Position numbers and translations under genes: made by a program
Origin: Staphylococcus roterodami
GTDB lineage: Bacteria; Bacillota; Bacilli; Staphylococcales; Staphylococcaceae
Direction: 5' to 3'
DNA length: 64,000 nt
Assembly (NCBI GenBank): GCA_022493055.1
Contig: CP092781.1
Location: 62,001 to 126,000, forward strand
Shown here: positions 7,857 through 20,717 of the stretch, one piece after another
Layout of the letters: each line of letters starts with the position of its first letter
Position numbering within the stretch: the first letter of the stretch is position 1
The notes under the pieces: generated by a model
What the model was told of the DNA's origin: nothing
The model's input: only the letters and a program-made list of their open reading frames with translations
Databases searched by the model: none

Positions 7857-9632
7857 TTATAACAATTTGTGTTCTTTTAATAATGCCTCAATGTACGTAC
7901 CTTTTACCTTTTTAAGGAATCCAGCTAATGCGAGTTTTTGCATTTTCGAATCTTTAGTAATCTCACGCAAATCTTGGTGGTCATTGAGCTCATATACAGC
8001 ATCCATTAAGACGCGAAGATCAAATGGACTATTGATGACCTCTGGGATGCCACGATCTATATTTAGCAATTGATAAACAGCTTCCATTGCAGTACGAACA
8101 GAATATTCTGTTGTAAATACAGTGTCACGTTCTGTTTCTGCAAAGTTACCAATAAATGCTAAATTTTGAGATTGATGAGGGACGACTAAAGGTCTGTCGC
8201 CGATAGCACGCGTCATGAAATAAGAAGTGATATATGGCATATAAACAGGAATCGTATTAGATGCATGTTTTGCTAAGTCTTCAATTTTGTCAGTTGATAC
8301 ACCTAAGTGATACAGCCATTCTTGACATATTTCATTACCACTACATTCTGTAATTGGCTTTTTAATATAATCGCCGCTTACATCTGAATATAAGGCATAA
8401 ATCCATGTAGATATTTCATTTTCAGGTTGTTCTTTAAACTGTTGCTGACGATTGATTGTAAAACTCATTTGCCATGCAGAATCATTGATTGTAATAATAC
8501 CACCTGTAACTGTTTTGCCTGCAAGTGGATCACGTTTACAAATACTTTCTATTGTATCGATAATCTCTTTATTGTTTGTCGTAGAAGTTGCTGAAACAAA
8601 TCAACTTTTTTCAGGAATATTTTGGCAAAACTTGTCAGGATTACCAAATTCAGGACTTTGTCGCGCCAAATTTTTCCATAACGTCCAACTACCGCCTAAT
8701 TCGTTAGTTGGTGGCGCGGGCGTATTGTTATCACCATACGTAGAGCTTTCCGTAATACTACCGTTTGTCACAAAGACAAGATCATCTACAGTCAGTTTAA
8801 TTGACTCTGCTTTGCTATGTCGGTGAATTAATATTTCTCGGGCAATTTTTTGACTTGTCGTAACATCTACTTTAATATCTTCGACTTTTACATCGTATTC
8901 AAATTGAACCCCATGCGATTTCAAATATTCAACCATAGGTAATACTAAAGATTCATATTGATTATATTTAGTGAATTTTAAAGCTGAAAAGTCTGCGAGA
9001 CCACCAATATGATGAACGAATCGCATTAGATAGCGACGCATTTCCATTGCAGAATGCCACGGTTCAAATGCAAACATTGTTTTCCAGTAAATCCAAAAGT
9101 TTGAATTAAAGAAGTCGTTGGAAAATACATCCGTGATTTTGACATCATCTAAATCTTCTTCATTCGTTAAGCATAAATCTAAAATTTCTTTAATTGCTTT
9201 TTTGGTCAAAGTGAAGTCTCCATCGGTAACTAAACGTTGACCCTGTTTTTCAATAACTCGACAGCGAGAATAGTTAGGATCCTCTTTGTTTAGCCAATAG
9301 AACTCATCTAATACAGACGCGTTATCGATTTCTAATGAAGGGATAGATCTGAATAAGTCCCACAAACACTCAAAGTGGTTCTCCATTTCACGACCACCGC
9401 GGACAACATAGCCTTTTAAAGGAATATTTTCACCGTCAAGACTACCACCTGCTTTAGGTAACTCTTCTAAAATATGAATCTTCGAACCTTCCATTTGACC
9501 ATCCCTAATTAAGAAACAAGCTGCCGCAAGTGAAGCTAACCCAGACCCGATTAAGTAAGCAGATTTGTTTTCTACATTTTCAGGTTTTTTAGGGCGCGCA
9601 AATGCTTCATAGTTACCATAACTGTAATACAT
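7857..9632 (-). pseudogene. ohyA: Oleate hydratase (myosin-cross-reactive antigen) with an internal stop codon
   Basis: FAD-dependent hydratase that adds water to cis-9 double bonds of unsaturated fatty acids (oleate to 10-hydroxystearate); in S. aureus it detoxifies host palmitoleic acid. The ATG at 9632 has AAAGGA upstream and gives 592 codons including stop, the expected OhyA length. The nucleotide-binding motif [17 protein letters not shown] and [12 protein letters not shown] are intact. Codon 344 (8603-8601) is TGA in the context [16 protein letters not shown], where TGG (Trp) is expected. The frame is unchanged and stays open to 7857 with normal sequence. The 343-residue N-terminal product lacks much of the substrate-binding half, so activity is probably lost unless readthrough occurs. 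An in-frame GTG/TTG at 9641/9644 could start it slightly earlier. Confidence 0.88.
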
Positions 9633-9982
9633 ATTCACCAAGTCCTTTCGTATTAGAATACACTCAAACTATACCCCTTTGTGAATTGCAAATATTAGTA
9701 TTTATATTGGTAAATATGACGAAATTAGATCATTTTTATATTTTTTATTTTTAAAACTTTATCACTCGAATATTTTTGGATTCTGAGGTACGGGACTTGG
9801 AATAACTCGGATCATTATGTGGCATGTTATACAGGTAAATATAAGCTATGCACATTTAACAAGCCGATACTCCTAACGCAACTATAGTATCATTACATAT
9901 TGTTTAATCGTTTGGGGTAATGTAATTAAAAGGTAAAATAGGCAGAGTGTTATACATAAAATGTAAAGAAAGAGGCGATAGA
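9633..9982. other. Intergenic region between ohyA and the DUF1648 gene
   Basis: About 350 AT-rich bases holding the divergent promoter regions of the two genes. No repeat, RNA gene, or convincing operator was recognised. Confidence 0.5.
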
Positions 9983-10456
9983 ATGTCTAAAATCAGGTCT
10001 TTTACAATATTAAGTCTACTTATTTACTTAGCTATGATGTGCTATACAGTAATGAACTATTCAAAATTACCAACGAAAGTGCCTATTCATTATAATTTAG
10101 CAGGGGATGCTGATAACTTTGCTGATAAATGGGTGTTGCTATTGATTAATAGTGCATTTATAGTGATATGGCTTATATTTTTCATCGCAGGTAAATACTA
10201 TGAACGATTTGCTAAATGGTCACATTATAATCACACACCACGTGAAATTCGAGCGATTAAATTATTTTTAAGTACGTTAAATTTGGAGATTATGAGCTAT
10301 ATTTCAATTTTCATGATTTTAGAAATTTGGCAAATACAACACCATCATCAATTAAATTTATTATGGTTTAATATGATATTTATCATTATCATTGGTTTGA
10401 CGCTTGTCATATTTTGTTTACTTCCTACAATTCATAAAATGAGAGATTCTCAATAA
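9983..10456 (+). CDS. DUF1648 domain membrane protein
   Basis: Membrane protein of 157 residues when started at the ATG at 9983, which has AAAGAAAGAGGCGA upstream; an earlier in-frame codon at 9947 lacks such a site. The N-terminal block with LPTKVPIHYNLAGDADNFADKW (seen around residues 28-49) is the DUF1648 signature, found in SdpI-like immunity proteins and other small membrane proteins. About four hydrophobic helices are visible (residues ~6-24, 50-70, 95-115, 120-145). There is no SdpI C-terminal half, so this is a short DUF1648-only form. Function is unknown. It lies alone upstream of lctP with a 260-base gap. Confidence 0.75.
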   Translation: MSKIRSFTILSLLIYLAMMCYTVMNYSKLPTKVPIHYNLAGDADNFADKWVLLLINSAFIVIWLIFFIAGKYYERFAKWSHYNHTPREIRAIKLFLSTLNLEIMSYISIFMILEIWQIQHHHQLNLLWFNMIFIIIIGLTLVIFCLLPTIHKMRDSQ

Positions 10457-10573
10457 AAATATAAACTGTCATGATGCAGTTTTGAAGCGGATTTCGAAGA
10501 TTATTATAAATAATATCTAGTATTTATAAATAAAATGATATATTATTTATTATAGTTAAATATTGTGTAAATT

Positions 10574-10591
10574 TTGTGAACTTTTTGTAAA
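10574..10591 (+). promoter_or_regulatory. Possible degenerate Rex site upstream of lctP
   Basis: TTGTGAACTTTTTGTAAA matches the left half of the Rex consensus TTGTGAAWWWWTTCACAA exactly and the right half only in part. It lies 127-144 bases before the lctP start. Anaerobic, NADH-sensitive control of lactate transport would be sensible, but the right half-site is weak. Confidence 0.35.
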
Positions 10592-10717
10592 AATTCGATT
10601 GCCCGTCACATATAGGAATGTTACATTTTAAATATGTGATCATCGCAAAATATAAGTTGAAATAGGTTGTAGATTAATCTGGATGATAAATATTTTATAT
10701 AAAGAGAGGGAGTCATT

Positions 10718-12310
10718 ATGACACTACTTACTGTAAATCCATTCGATAATGTTGGATTATCAGCCTTAGTTGCAGCAGTACCTATTATTTTATTTCTATT
10801 ATGCTTAACCATTTTTAAAATGAAAGGCATTTATGCAGCATTGACAACTTTGGTTGTTACATTAATTGTGGCTTTATTTGTGTTCGAATTACCAGCACGT
10901 GTATCAGCAGGTGCAATAACAGAAGGCGTTGTTGCCGGTATTTTCCCAATAGGATATATCGTGTTAATGGCAGTTTGGTTATATAAAGTTTCTATTAAAA
11001 CAGGACAATTTTCTATTATTCAAGACAGTATTGCAAGTATTTCAGAAGACCAACGTATTCAACTATTATTAATTGGATTTTGTTTCAACGCATTTTTAGA
11101 AGGTGCAGCAGGATTTGGTGTACCGATTGCAATTTGTGCAGTGTTATTGATTCAACTTGGCTTTGAACCATTAAAAGCTGCGATGTTATGCTTAATTGCT
11201 AATGGTGCGGCAGGTGCCTTTGGTGCGATAGGTTTACCAGTTAGTATTATTGATACGTTTAACTTAAGTGGAGGCGTTACAACATTAGATGTTGCGAGAT
11301 ATTCAGCATTAACACTTCCGATTTTAAACTTTATTATTCCATTTGTTTTAGTATTTGTTATAGATGGCATGAAAGGTATTAAAGAAATTTTACCTGTCAT
11401 CTTAACAGTGAGTGGTACATATACTGGATTACAATTATTATTAACAATATTCCATGGTCCAGAACTAGCAGACATTATTCCATCACTAGCAACAATGGTG
11501 GTACTAGCATTTGTTTGTCGTAAATTTAAACCGAAAAATATTTTCAGGTTGAAAGAATCAGAACATAAAATTCAAAAGCGTACACCTAAAGAAATCGTAT
11601 TTGCATGGAGCCCATTCGTCATTTTAACTGCTTTTGTATTAGTATGGAGTGCACCATTCTTCAAAAAATTATTCCAACCTGGAGGTGCGCTTGAAAGTTT
11701 AGTATTAAAAATGCCAATTCCAAATACTGTGAGTGATTTATCTCCTAAAGGTATTGCGTTGCGTCTTGATATGATTGGGGCAACTGGAACAGCGATTTTA
11801 CTAACGGTGATTATTACAATTTTAATTACGAAGTTAAAATGGAAAAGTGCAGGTGCCTTATTGGTCGAAGCAATTAAAGAATTATGGTTACCGATCCTTA
11901 CAATTTCAGCTATTCTAGCTATTGCTAAAGTCATGACATACGGTGGTTTGACTGTAGCAATTGGACAAGGTATTGCTAAAGCTGGTGCGATTTTCCCATT
12001 ATTCTCTCCAGTACTAGGCTGGATTGGTGTGTTTATGACTGGTTCAGTTGTAAATAACAATACTTTATTTGCGCCTATTCAAGCGACAGTGGCACAACAA
12101 ATTTCGACAAGCGGTTCATTACTTGTGGCAGCTAACACTGCAGGTGGTGTAGCAGCGAAGCTTATTTCACCACAATCAATTGCCATTGCGACTGCAGCTG
12201 TTAAAAAAGTTGGTGAAGAATCTGCATTATTAAAAATGACATTAAAATACAGTATTATATTTGTAGCCTTTATCTGTATTTGGACATTTATACTAACGTT
12301 AATATTCTAA
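10718..12310 (+). CDS. lctP: L-lactate permease
   Basis: Lactate:proton symporter of the LctP family (PF02652) in the cytoplasmic membrane. The 530-residue protein has about 13-14 helices. The conserved NAFLEGAAGFGVPIAI block (about residues 128-143) and a second inverted-repeat region MTGSVVNNNTLFAPIQ (about 436-451) are hallmarks. GAGAGGGAG lies at a good distance before the ATG. It is monocistronic, ended by its own terminator, and lies convergently to spa on the opposite strand. Lactate export or uptake ties it to redox balance, as with butA and adhE elsewhere in the window. S. aureus has a second lctP paralogue, so the copy number suffix is not assigned. Confidence 0.92.
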   Translation: MTLLTVNPFDNVGLSALVAAVPIILFLLCLTIFKMKGIYAALTTLVVTLIVALFVFELPARVSAGAITEGVVAGIFPIGYIVLMAVWLYKVSIKTGQFSIIQDSIASISEDQRIQLLLIGFCFNAFLEGAAGFGVPIAICAVLLIQLGFEPLKAAMLCLIANGAAGAFGAIGLPVSIIDTFNLSGGVTTLDVARYSALTLPILNFIIPFVLVFVIDGMKGIKEILPVILTVSGTYTGLQLLLTIFHGPELADIIPSLATMVVLAFVCRKFKPKNIFRLKESEHKIQKRTPKEIVFAWSPFVILTAFVLVWSAPFFKKLFQPGGALESLVLKMPIPNTVSDLSPKGIALRLDMIGATGTAILLTVIITILITKLKWKSAGALLVEAIKELWLPILTISAILAIAKVMTYGGLTVAIGQGIAKAGAIFPLFSPVLGWIGVFMTGSVVNNNTLFAPIQATVAQQISTSGSLLVAANTAGGVAAKLISPQSIAIATAAVKKVGEESALLKMTLKYSIIFVAFICIWTFILTLIF

Positions 12311-12353
12311 ATATACGTTGTAGTGTTTGATTTAATTTAAATAATAAATGAAG

Positions 12354-12402
12354 AATCGAGCTAGTACGAGATACTATATGTATTTCACTAGTTCGATTTT
12401 TT
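12354..12402 (+). terminator. lctP terminator
   Basis: AATCGAGCTAGT pairs with ACTAGTTCGATT (one G-U pair) around a 21-base loop, followed by TTTTTT. Confidence 0.85.
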
Positions 12403-12475
12403 ACATTTGGAAACACTTGTTGTGTCTATAGATTTCACGATTTGTTTCTTCGATGGCTGTCAGAAATATGAGGTC

Positions 12476-12520
12476 AATAAAAAATGCACTAAGCAACAAA
12501 AGATGTTGCCAGTGCATTTA
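12476..12520 (-). terminator. spa terminator
   Basis: On the minus strand TGCACTGGCAAC pairs with GTTGCTTAGTGCA, followed by TTTTTTATT. It lies about 90 bases beyond the spa stop codon. Confidence 0.8.
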
Positions 12521-12609
12521 TTATAGTTCGCATCCGAACAAATAAGAATGATTTGAATATATAAGTTAAAATTGGTTTGGATAAAATGATATCTATAGTT
12601 GTTTATTTT

Positions 12610-13911
<1,302 letters not shown>

Positions 13912-13921
13912 TTATAAGGTC

Positions 13922-13950
13922 ATCATAATATAACGAATTATGTATTGCAA
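13922..13950 (-). promoter_or_regulatory. spa promoter
   Basis: On the minus strand TTGCAA (13950-13945), a 17-base spacer and TATGAT (13927-13922) form a good sigma-A promoter about 30 bases before the spa Shine-Dalgarno. SarS and Rot activation sites would lie just upstream (13950-14150), where the sequence is very AT-rich; no exact operator was defined. Confidence 0.65.
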
Positions 13951-14261
13951 TACTAAAATCTATATTTATAATTAAATTTAAATGTAAGTTTTACAACTTA
14001 TTAAATAAATATTTTGTGTAAATAATTTTTCAGAAATACAAAGATTCGATTGGACAATTTCGCTTTAAATCCAATTATAAAAACCGATAAAATGTAGCGA
14101 TAAATCAACGATGAAAGCGATTTAATAAAGTAGAGTTAATTATATTTTTTTACAACAAATTCGAGTAAGTGAAATAATTTGGACTAAGTTGAAATTTGAA
14201 AAAGGGATAAACATCATTGTGACTAACAATTGATTTTTAGAAGATCTCTATAAAGTGAAAT
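13951..14261. other. Intergenic region between the spa promoter and the sarS terminator
   Basis: About 310 AT-rich bases upstream of spa. No open frame is supported. It probably holds the binding region for SarA-family regulators, which prefer such AT-rich DNA. Confidence 0.45.
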
Positions 14262-14352
14262 AAAAATACAAGAGATCGAGACATAAAGCTTTTGTGCTCT
14301 GGGTAACCGATTAACGGCGTCCCAAAAGCAAGATTTTGTCCCGACCTCTTGC
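14262..14352 (-). terminator. sarS terminator, long nested hairpin
   Basis: CAAGAGATCGAGACA (14269-14283) pairs with TGTCCCGACCTCTTG (14338-14352), enclosing a second stem GCTTTTG/CAAAAGC. On the minus strand the outer stem is followed by a T-rich run. The arms resemble a common staphylococcal intergenic hairpin family. Confidence 0.7.
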
Positions 14353-14364
14353 ATGAGGCTTATT

Positions 14365-15117
14365 TTATTGGAAAACAAGATGTAAATGATCTTTGTCAGC
14401 CAATAATTGATTTACTTGTGCCAATAATTTTTCAGCATGGTCTTGTTGTGCGTCATCCATATGAATTAAAATTTTTCTTTCATCTTCAGTTGAGCGTACC
14501 TTTATTAGATAACCTTGCTTTTTTAAATTATTGAGAGCTCTAACAGTTTGAGGGTATTTGTGGTGAATCGTCTCAATTAAATCTTTGAGAAGAACGATGT
14601 TTTTATTTTGAGAAGTGATAATAGCTAGAATTGTGAATTCTACAAAACTTAGTGTCAGATGTTTTTTGATAATGTTTTTGAAGTACATCGTATACATCAT
14701 CAAATTAAGAAAATCTTTACTATCTTTTGGTATGATTTGTGATTCACTTTGATCCGCGTGATTAAATTTTTTGATGATTTGATCAAATAATGATACGCGT
14801 TCTGCAATTTTTTCTCGTTGCTCTTCTGATATAGAAATATAAGTATTACGCTCATCTATTTTACTTCGAATTTTGCTAACATATGAATGCTTCACTAGAA
14901 CCTTTATATGCTGGACTAAATCGGATTGTTTATAACATAAATCTGAGACGATTTTTTTAAATGGTAGTGTCTTTTCTTGTTGATGAAATAAATAAGTCAG
15001 TAATATAAATTCTTTTATAGTCATATCGACTTCAGGCTTTACCTTTTTCTTAAAACGAAACATGTATGCTTCAATGATTATAAAATCTCTAATTTTGTCT
15101 TGTTTATTATATTTCAT
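14365..15117 (-). CDS. sarS: SarA-family transcriptional regulator SarS (SarH1)
   Basis: Two-domain winged-helix regulator of 250 residues, about twice SarA length, made of two homologous SarA-like halves (about 1-120 and 130-245). Each half carries the conserved beta-wing motif: [16 protein letters not shown] (about residues 82-97) and [16 protein letters not shown] (about 207-222). SarS binds the spa promoter and activates it; agr and MgrA repress sarS. The gene lies directly upstream of spa in the same orientation, separated by its own terminator. AAGGAG precedes the ATG. Length, repeat structure and adjacency to spa make the identity secure. Confidence 0.95.
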   Translation of the reverse strand: MKYNKQDKIRDFIIIEAYMFRFKKKVKPEVDMTIKEFILLTYLFHQQEKTLPFKKIVSDLCYKQSDLVQHIKVLVKHSYVSKIRSKIDERNTYISISEEQREKIAERVSLFDQIIKKFNHADQSESQIIPKDSKDFLNLMMYTMYFKNIIKKHLTLSFVEFTILAIITSQNKNIVLLKDLIETIHHKYPQTVRALNNLKKQGYLIKVRSTEDERKILIHMDDAQQDHAEKLLAQVNQLLADKDHLHLVFQ

Positions 15118-15404
15118 TGTTTTTCTCCTTGTATATGCACTTTATTTTAATATAACACAATATAATAAGAAAAATAATCCATAATTTACAATTAAAAATA
15201 ATATGATATTTTTATTAAAATTTGTGTTTTTGAATAAATGACATTATCAAACACTATATTTAAATAAGAAATAGCTATCGATATTTGAAAAATAGAAGAA
15301 TATTGTCCTCTATTATAGAATATGAGCCAGTGTTAATTGTATAAAGTGGATTAATATGCAATAAAAGAAGTCGACACTTGTTAACAATCAATACAGGCAC
15401 GTGT
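15118..15404. other. sarS upstream region
   Basis: AT-rich stretch between sarS and the sirC terminator, presumably carrying the sarS promoter. No open frame, repeat or RNA gene was recognised. Confidence 0.45.
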
Positions 15405-15461
15405 AAAGAAAAAACCTCGCAACTATATGTCAACTTTTATAAGCTAACAATGTTGTGAGGT
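15405..15461 (-). terminator. sirABC terminator
   Basis: ACCTCGCAAC (15414-15423) pairs with GTTGTGAGGT (15452-15461). On the minus strand the stem is followed by TTTTTCTTT. Confidence 0.85.
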
Positions 15462-15483
15462 CATTTTATTTTAATAGATAACT

Positions 15484-16482
15484 TTATAATTTTTTTACAG
15501 TCAATAATAAGTAAATGAAGAATGGTGCACCGAATGCAGCGATAAATATACCAGCTGGCACTTCTTTAGGTAAAAATAAGGTGCGTCCAATTAAGTCGGC
15601 AATAACGATTGAAATAGCACCAATCATTGCTGACATGAGTAACTTTTTAGCGTAACTTCCTCTAACGATTGTTTTGGCAATGTGAGGGGAAATTAAACCT
15701 ACAAAACCAATATTACCTACTAAACTTATTGCGATAGATACAAGTATCGTAGAGGTAATTAATTGGATAAGTTTCATGCGTTGCACATTTAAACCTAAGC
15801 CAATTGCTACAGGATCATCAAGTATAGATATTTTCATTTTAGGAATGACAAGAAATAGCAATGGAACAATAGCTATAATAACAATGCCCAAAATAAAAGT
15901 ATCTTTAAACGTTGCACCATAAAGACTACCAACTAGCCATGTATATGCTTTAGCTGCAGATAATTGCTTTGTTGTAATGAGTAAGCCTTGGACAAGTGCA
16001 ATGAACAGCGTTTGCATTGAAATACCAATGATAATTAAAGTCGTCGGTCGAATTTGACCTTTCGTTTGAAATATTAATAGTATTACCATTGCTAATGCGC
16101 CACCTAACACTGCGAAAAGTGGCAGTAGATGTATCGACAAATGACTGAAAAATGCAATGAATACAACAGCACTTAAGCTAGCGCCACCTGTGATGCCGAT
16201 AATATCTGGCGAGGCAATAGGGTTTTTTAATACATTTTGTAACATTAAACCACTCATCCCTAATGCAGCTCCAGCTAAAATTGCAAGTGTAATACGAGGC
16301 AAACGTAATACCTCTAAAGTGAATTGATCAATGCTTTCATTAGGATTTAAAAAGTACATCAATACGCGTTGAAATGGTATAAAACTAGAACCGACCATCA
16401 TACTTACCACAGATACGAGGGTTAAAAAGATTAACGCGAAGATGAGGTTATAGGAGTCTTTTTTATTAATCTTTTCTGTCAT
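15484..16482 (-). CDS. sirC: Staphyloferrin B ABC importer, permease SirC
   Basis: Inner-membrane permease of the FecCD (BtuC-like) family, 332 residues with about nine to ten helices. FecCD hallmarks are seen: LRLPRITLAILAGAALGMSG (about 44-63) and the coupling region FVGLISPHIAKTIV near residue 260. It pairs with SirB to import Fe(III)-staphyloferrin B delivered by SirA. Its ATG overlaps the sirB stop by four bases, so translation is coupled. No ATPase is encoded in the operon; S. aureus is known to supply FhuC from another locus. Confidence 0.95.
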   Translation of the reverse strand: MTEKINKKDSYNLIFALIFLTLVSVVSMMVGSSFIPFQRVLMYFLNPNESIDQFTLEVLRLPRITLAILAGAALGMSGLMLQNVLKNPIASPDIIGITGGASLSAVVFIAFFSHLSIHLLPLFAVLGGALAMVILLIFQTKGQIRPTTLIIIGISMQTLFIALVQGLLITTKQLSAAKAYTWLVGSLYGATFKDTFILGIVIIAIVPLLFLVIPKMKISILDDPVAIGLGLNVQRMKLIQLITSTILVSIAISLVGNIGFVGLISPHIAKTIVRGSYAKKLLMSAMIGAISIVIADLIGRTLFLPKEVPAGIFIAAFGAPFFIYLLLTVKKL

Positions 16483-17474
16483 AAGCGTTGACGTCCTTTC
16501 TTCATTATATAAATTAAGACAATAGCGCCAATTACAGCCGTAACAACGCCAATAGGTAACTCTAATGGCTTAATAATCACGCGTGCAATCATATCTGATA
16601 TGATCATTAGAATAGCACCAGCTAGTGCCGTAAATGGAATCAGATATTTATAATTTGGTGGTAATAAACGTTTGCTAATATTTGGAACAATGAGTCCAAC
16701 GAAAACAATTGATCCAGCAACGGCAACTGAAATTCCAGCTAGCATACTAATGAGCAAAATAATAATCCATTTTATTAATTTAATATTTTGCCCAAGCCCC
16801 GTTGCAATATCATCACTGGTCATCAATATATTAATATGTGAAGCTATACTAAACGCGATTAAAATAAGTATTAACACAAGTGGGATAATCCATGGTATAT
16901 CCCATATATTACGCAATGAAACAGAGCCGCTTAGCCAGAATAGGAGTCCTTGCAAGTCAGTTTCATTCATAATGAGTATGCCTTGAGTAAAGGCTGTAAA
17001 TAGCATTGCAATCGCTGCACCCGCTAAGATGACACGATGAGGTGAGAATAGTGTTTGTCTAAACATACCAAGTGCGACGACTAATACAGTAACAACAATG
17101 GCACCTAAAAATGCAATAACTACAATCATTTTAAATGACTGAATTTGAATAAATGTAATACTAAAAATGACAAAAAATACAGCACCTGCATTGACCCCAA
17201 AAAGACCTGGAGATGCTATTGAATTTCGTGTGAGTGCTTGCATCAACAAACCTGACACAGCAAGTGCAGCACCTGTCAATAAGGCGATGATGGTTCTCGA
17301 TGCACGTGCACCAGTGACAACATTATGTAAATCGCTTTCACTATCAAAGTTGAATAACGCCTGTATCACCGTAATAGGTGACACAAGCGTATTCCCAATC
17401 ATTAAACTTAAGATAGCTACTATTGCAAGACATAAACCAGCAATAACGATTTGATATTTCGGTTTAAGTAGCAT
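16479..17474 (-). CDS. sirB: Staphyloferrin B ABC importer, permease SirB
   Basis: FecCD-family permease of 331 residues, homologous to SirC, with about nine to ten helices. RASRTIIALLTGAALAVSGLL (about residues 53-73, the conserved helix-2 region) and FVGLIVPNISKRLLPPNYK near the C-terminal third are typical; the latter precedes the ATPase coupling helix. It overlaps sirC by four bases and follows sirA after 15 bases, so the three genes form one operon under the Fur box upstream of sirA. Confidence 0.95.
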   Translation of the reverse strand: MLLKPKYQIVIAGLCLAIVAILSLMIGNTLVSPITVIQALFNFDSESDLHNVVTGARASRTIIALLTGAALAVSGLLMQALTRNSIASPGLFGVNAGAVFFVIFSITFIQIQSFKMIVVIAFLGAIVVTVLVVALGMFRQTLFSPHRVILAGAAIAMLFTAFTQGILIMNETDLQGLLFWLSGSVSLRNIWDIPWIIPLVLILILIAFSIASHINILMTSDDIATGLGQNIKLIKWIIILLISMLAGISVAVAGSIVFVGLIVPNISKRLLPPNYKYLIPFTALAGAILMIISDMIARVIIKPLELPIGVVTAVIGAIVLIYIMKKGRQRL

Positions 17475-17489
17475 CGTAAAACTCCTTAA

Positions 17490-18479
17490 TTATTTTGATT
17501 GTTTTTCAATATTTAACTTTTCGTATAAATCGTCAATCAGTTTTAATGATGATTTATATCCACCAGCTAAGTTCCAAGTAATTTCATCTAAATCATCAGA
17601 TACTTGGTTGTTTTTAACAGCATCTAGATTTTTCCATTCTTTACTTGAAGTCCATTCGCTTTCAGTCTTTTTAACTAATGCAGCATCTTTTGCGTTTGGA
17701 TCAGATTTTACAACAAAAATATGATCAGCGTTCATTAATGGAATACTTTCTTTAGATGTTAATTGAATAATATCTTTACCATTATCAACTTGTTTTTGTA
17801 AATCTTTATTACGTTTAAATCCTAAATCGTTTAGAATTTCTCCTGCGTATCCACCAGCATAGATTCTTGTATGGTCAGCACGGAAGTTAACAACTGATGC
17901 TTTCAATGGCCATGCATCTTTATATTTCGCTTTTGCATCTTTTTGGAATGCAGCTACTTTATCATCATACTTTTTCAGTAAATCATCAGCTTCTTTTTCT
18001 TTCCCTAAAGCTTTCCCCATTAATTTTGTCGTATCTTTAAACTTGAATACTGTGTCAGTAGAAACAGTTGGTGCAATTTTAGATAATTGATCGTAAACTT
18101 TTTCGTTTCTAACTTTTGACGCGACAATTAAATCAGGTTTTAATTTAGAAATTTCTTCTAAGTTTGGTGCAGGTTCTTGACCTACAATTTTAGTATCTTT
18201 TAAATCATTTTTTATGTAATCAAATTTCGGTTTTTGTGTCCATGATTCTACAGCACCTACAGGTTTAACACCTAAAGATACAGCAACATCAGTGGCACCT
18301 TGATATAATGTGACAACACGTTTTGGTTTCCCTTTAATTTCAGTTGTCCCCATTGCATGTTTGATAGAAGTCGTTTCCTTGTCTTTGCTATCTGATTGCT
18401 TATTTGAATTCCCACTACATCCTGCTAAAACAAGTAGGAAAGCAAGTGTAACAACAAGCATTTTAATTACTTTATTCAT
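17490..18479 (-). CDS. sirA: Staphyloferrin B-binding lipoprotein SirA
   Basis: Extracellular, lipid-anchored substrate-binding protein of 329 residues (FepB/FhuD-like, periplasmic-binding fold type III). The signal peptide ends in the lipobox LAGC (Cys about residue 21). Motifs such as KRVVTLYQGATDVAVSLG and KPDLIVASKVRNEKVYDQL are typical of iron-siderophore binders. It captures ferric staphyloferrin B and hands it to SirBC. It is divergent from sbnA, the first gene for making that siderophore, across a shared Fur-controlled region. AGGAGG precedes the ATG. Confidence 0.96.
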   Translation of the reverse strand: MNKVIKMLVVTLAFLLVLAGCSGNSNKQSDSKDKETTSIKHAMGTTEIKGKPKRVVTLYQGATDVAVSLGVKPVGAVESWTQKPKFDYIKNDLKDTKIVGQEPAPNLEEISKLKPDLIVASKVRNEKVYDQLSKIAPTVSTDTVFKFKDTTKLMGKALGKEKEADDLLKKYDDKVAAFQKDAKAKYKDAWPLKASVVNFRADHTRIYAGGYAGEILNDLGFKRNKDLQKQVDNGKDIIQLTSKESIPLMNADHIFVVKSDPNAKDAALVKKTESEWTSSKEWKNLDAVKNNQVSDDLDEITWNLAGGYKSSLKLIDDLYEKLNIEKQSK

Positions 18480-18507
18480 TGATTAATTAGCCTCCTTCGT
18501 GATGTAT

Positions 18508-18526
18508 GACAATGAGAATCATTATC
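18508..18526 (-). promoter_or_regulatory. Fur box of sirA
   Basis: GACAATGAGAATCATTATC matches the 19-bp Fur consensus GATAATGATAATCATTATC at 17 of 19 positions and lies just downstream of the sirA -10. Confidence 0.92.
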
Positions 18527-18533
18527 ACAAACA

Positions 18534-18562
18534 AGTATGAATTAAATTATTTCTTAAGTCAA
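18534..18562 (-). promoter_or_regulatory. sirA promoter
   Basis: On the minus strand TTGACT (18562-18557), a 17-base spacer and CATACT (18539-18534) form a sigma-A promoter; the Fur box begins eight bases downstream. Confidence 0.7.
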
Positions 18563-18598
18563 TAAAATATTTATGATTTACATGCAACTTATAATTAT

Positions 18599-18627
18599 TT
18601 GACATATAAATGCATAAAAAATATAAT
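18599..18627 (+). promoter_or_regulatory. sbn operon promoter
   Basis: Consensus TTGACA (18599-18604), a 17-base spacer and TATAAT (18622-18627): a perfect sigma-A promoter, followed 11 bases later by a Fur box. Confidence 0.88.
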
Positions 18628-18638
18628 CCTAGTTACTT

Positions 18639-18657
18639 GATAGTGAGAATCATTATC
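18639..18657 (+). promoter_or_regulatory. Fur box of the sbn operon
   Basis: GATAGTGAGAATCATTATC matches the Fur consensus at 17 of 19 positions and covers the expected transcription start of sbnA. Confidence 0.92.
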
Positions 18658-18682
18658 AATTAGGTAACACACAATATTATAG

Positions 18683-20697
<2,015 letters not shown>

Positions 20698-20717
20698 GAA
20701 TGCGAGGTGTCTAAATA

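Noticed and set aside
8452..8826. Plus-strand 124-codon frame across the ohyA stop
   Set aside because: Antisense shadow of a recognisable gene.
11572..12060. Minus-strand 162-codon frame inside lctP
   Set aside because: Shadow of the permease; composition is that of reversed membrane codons.
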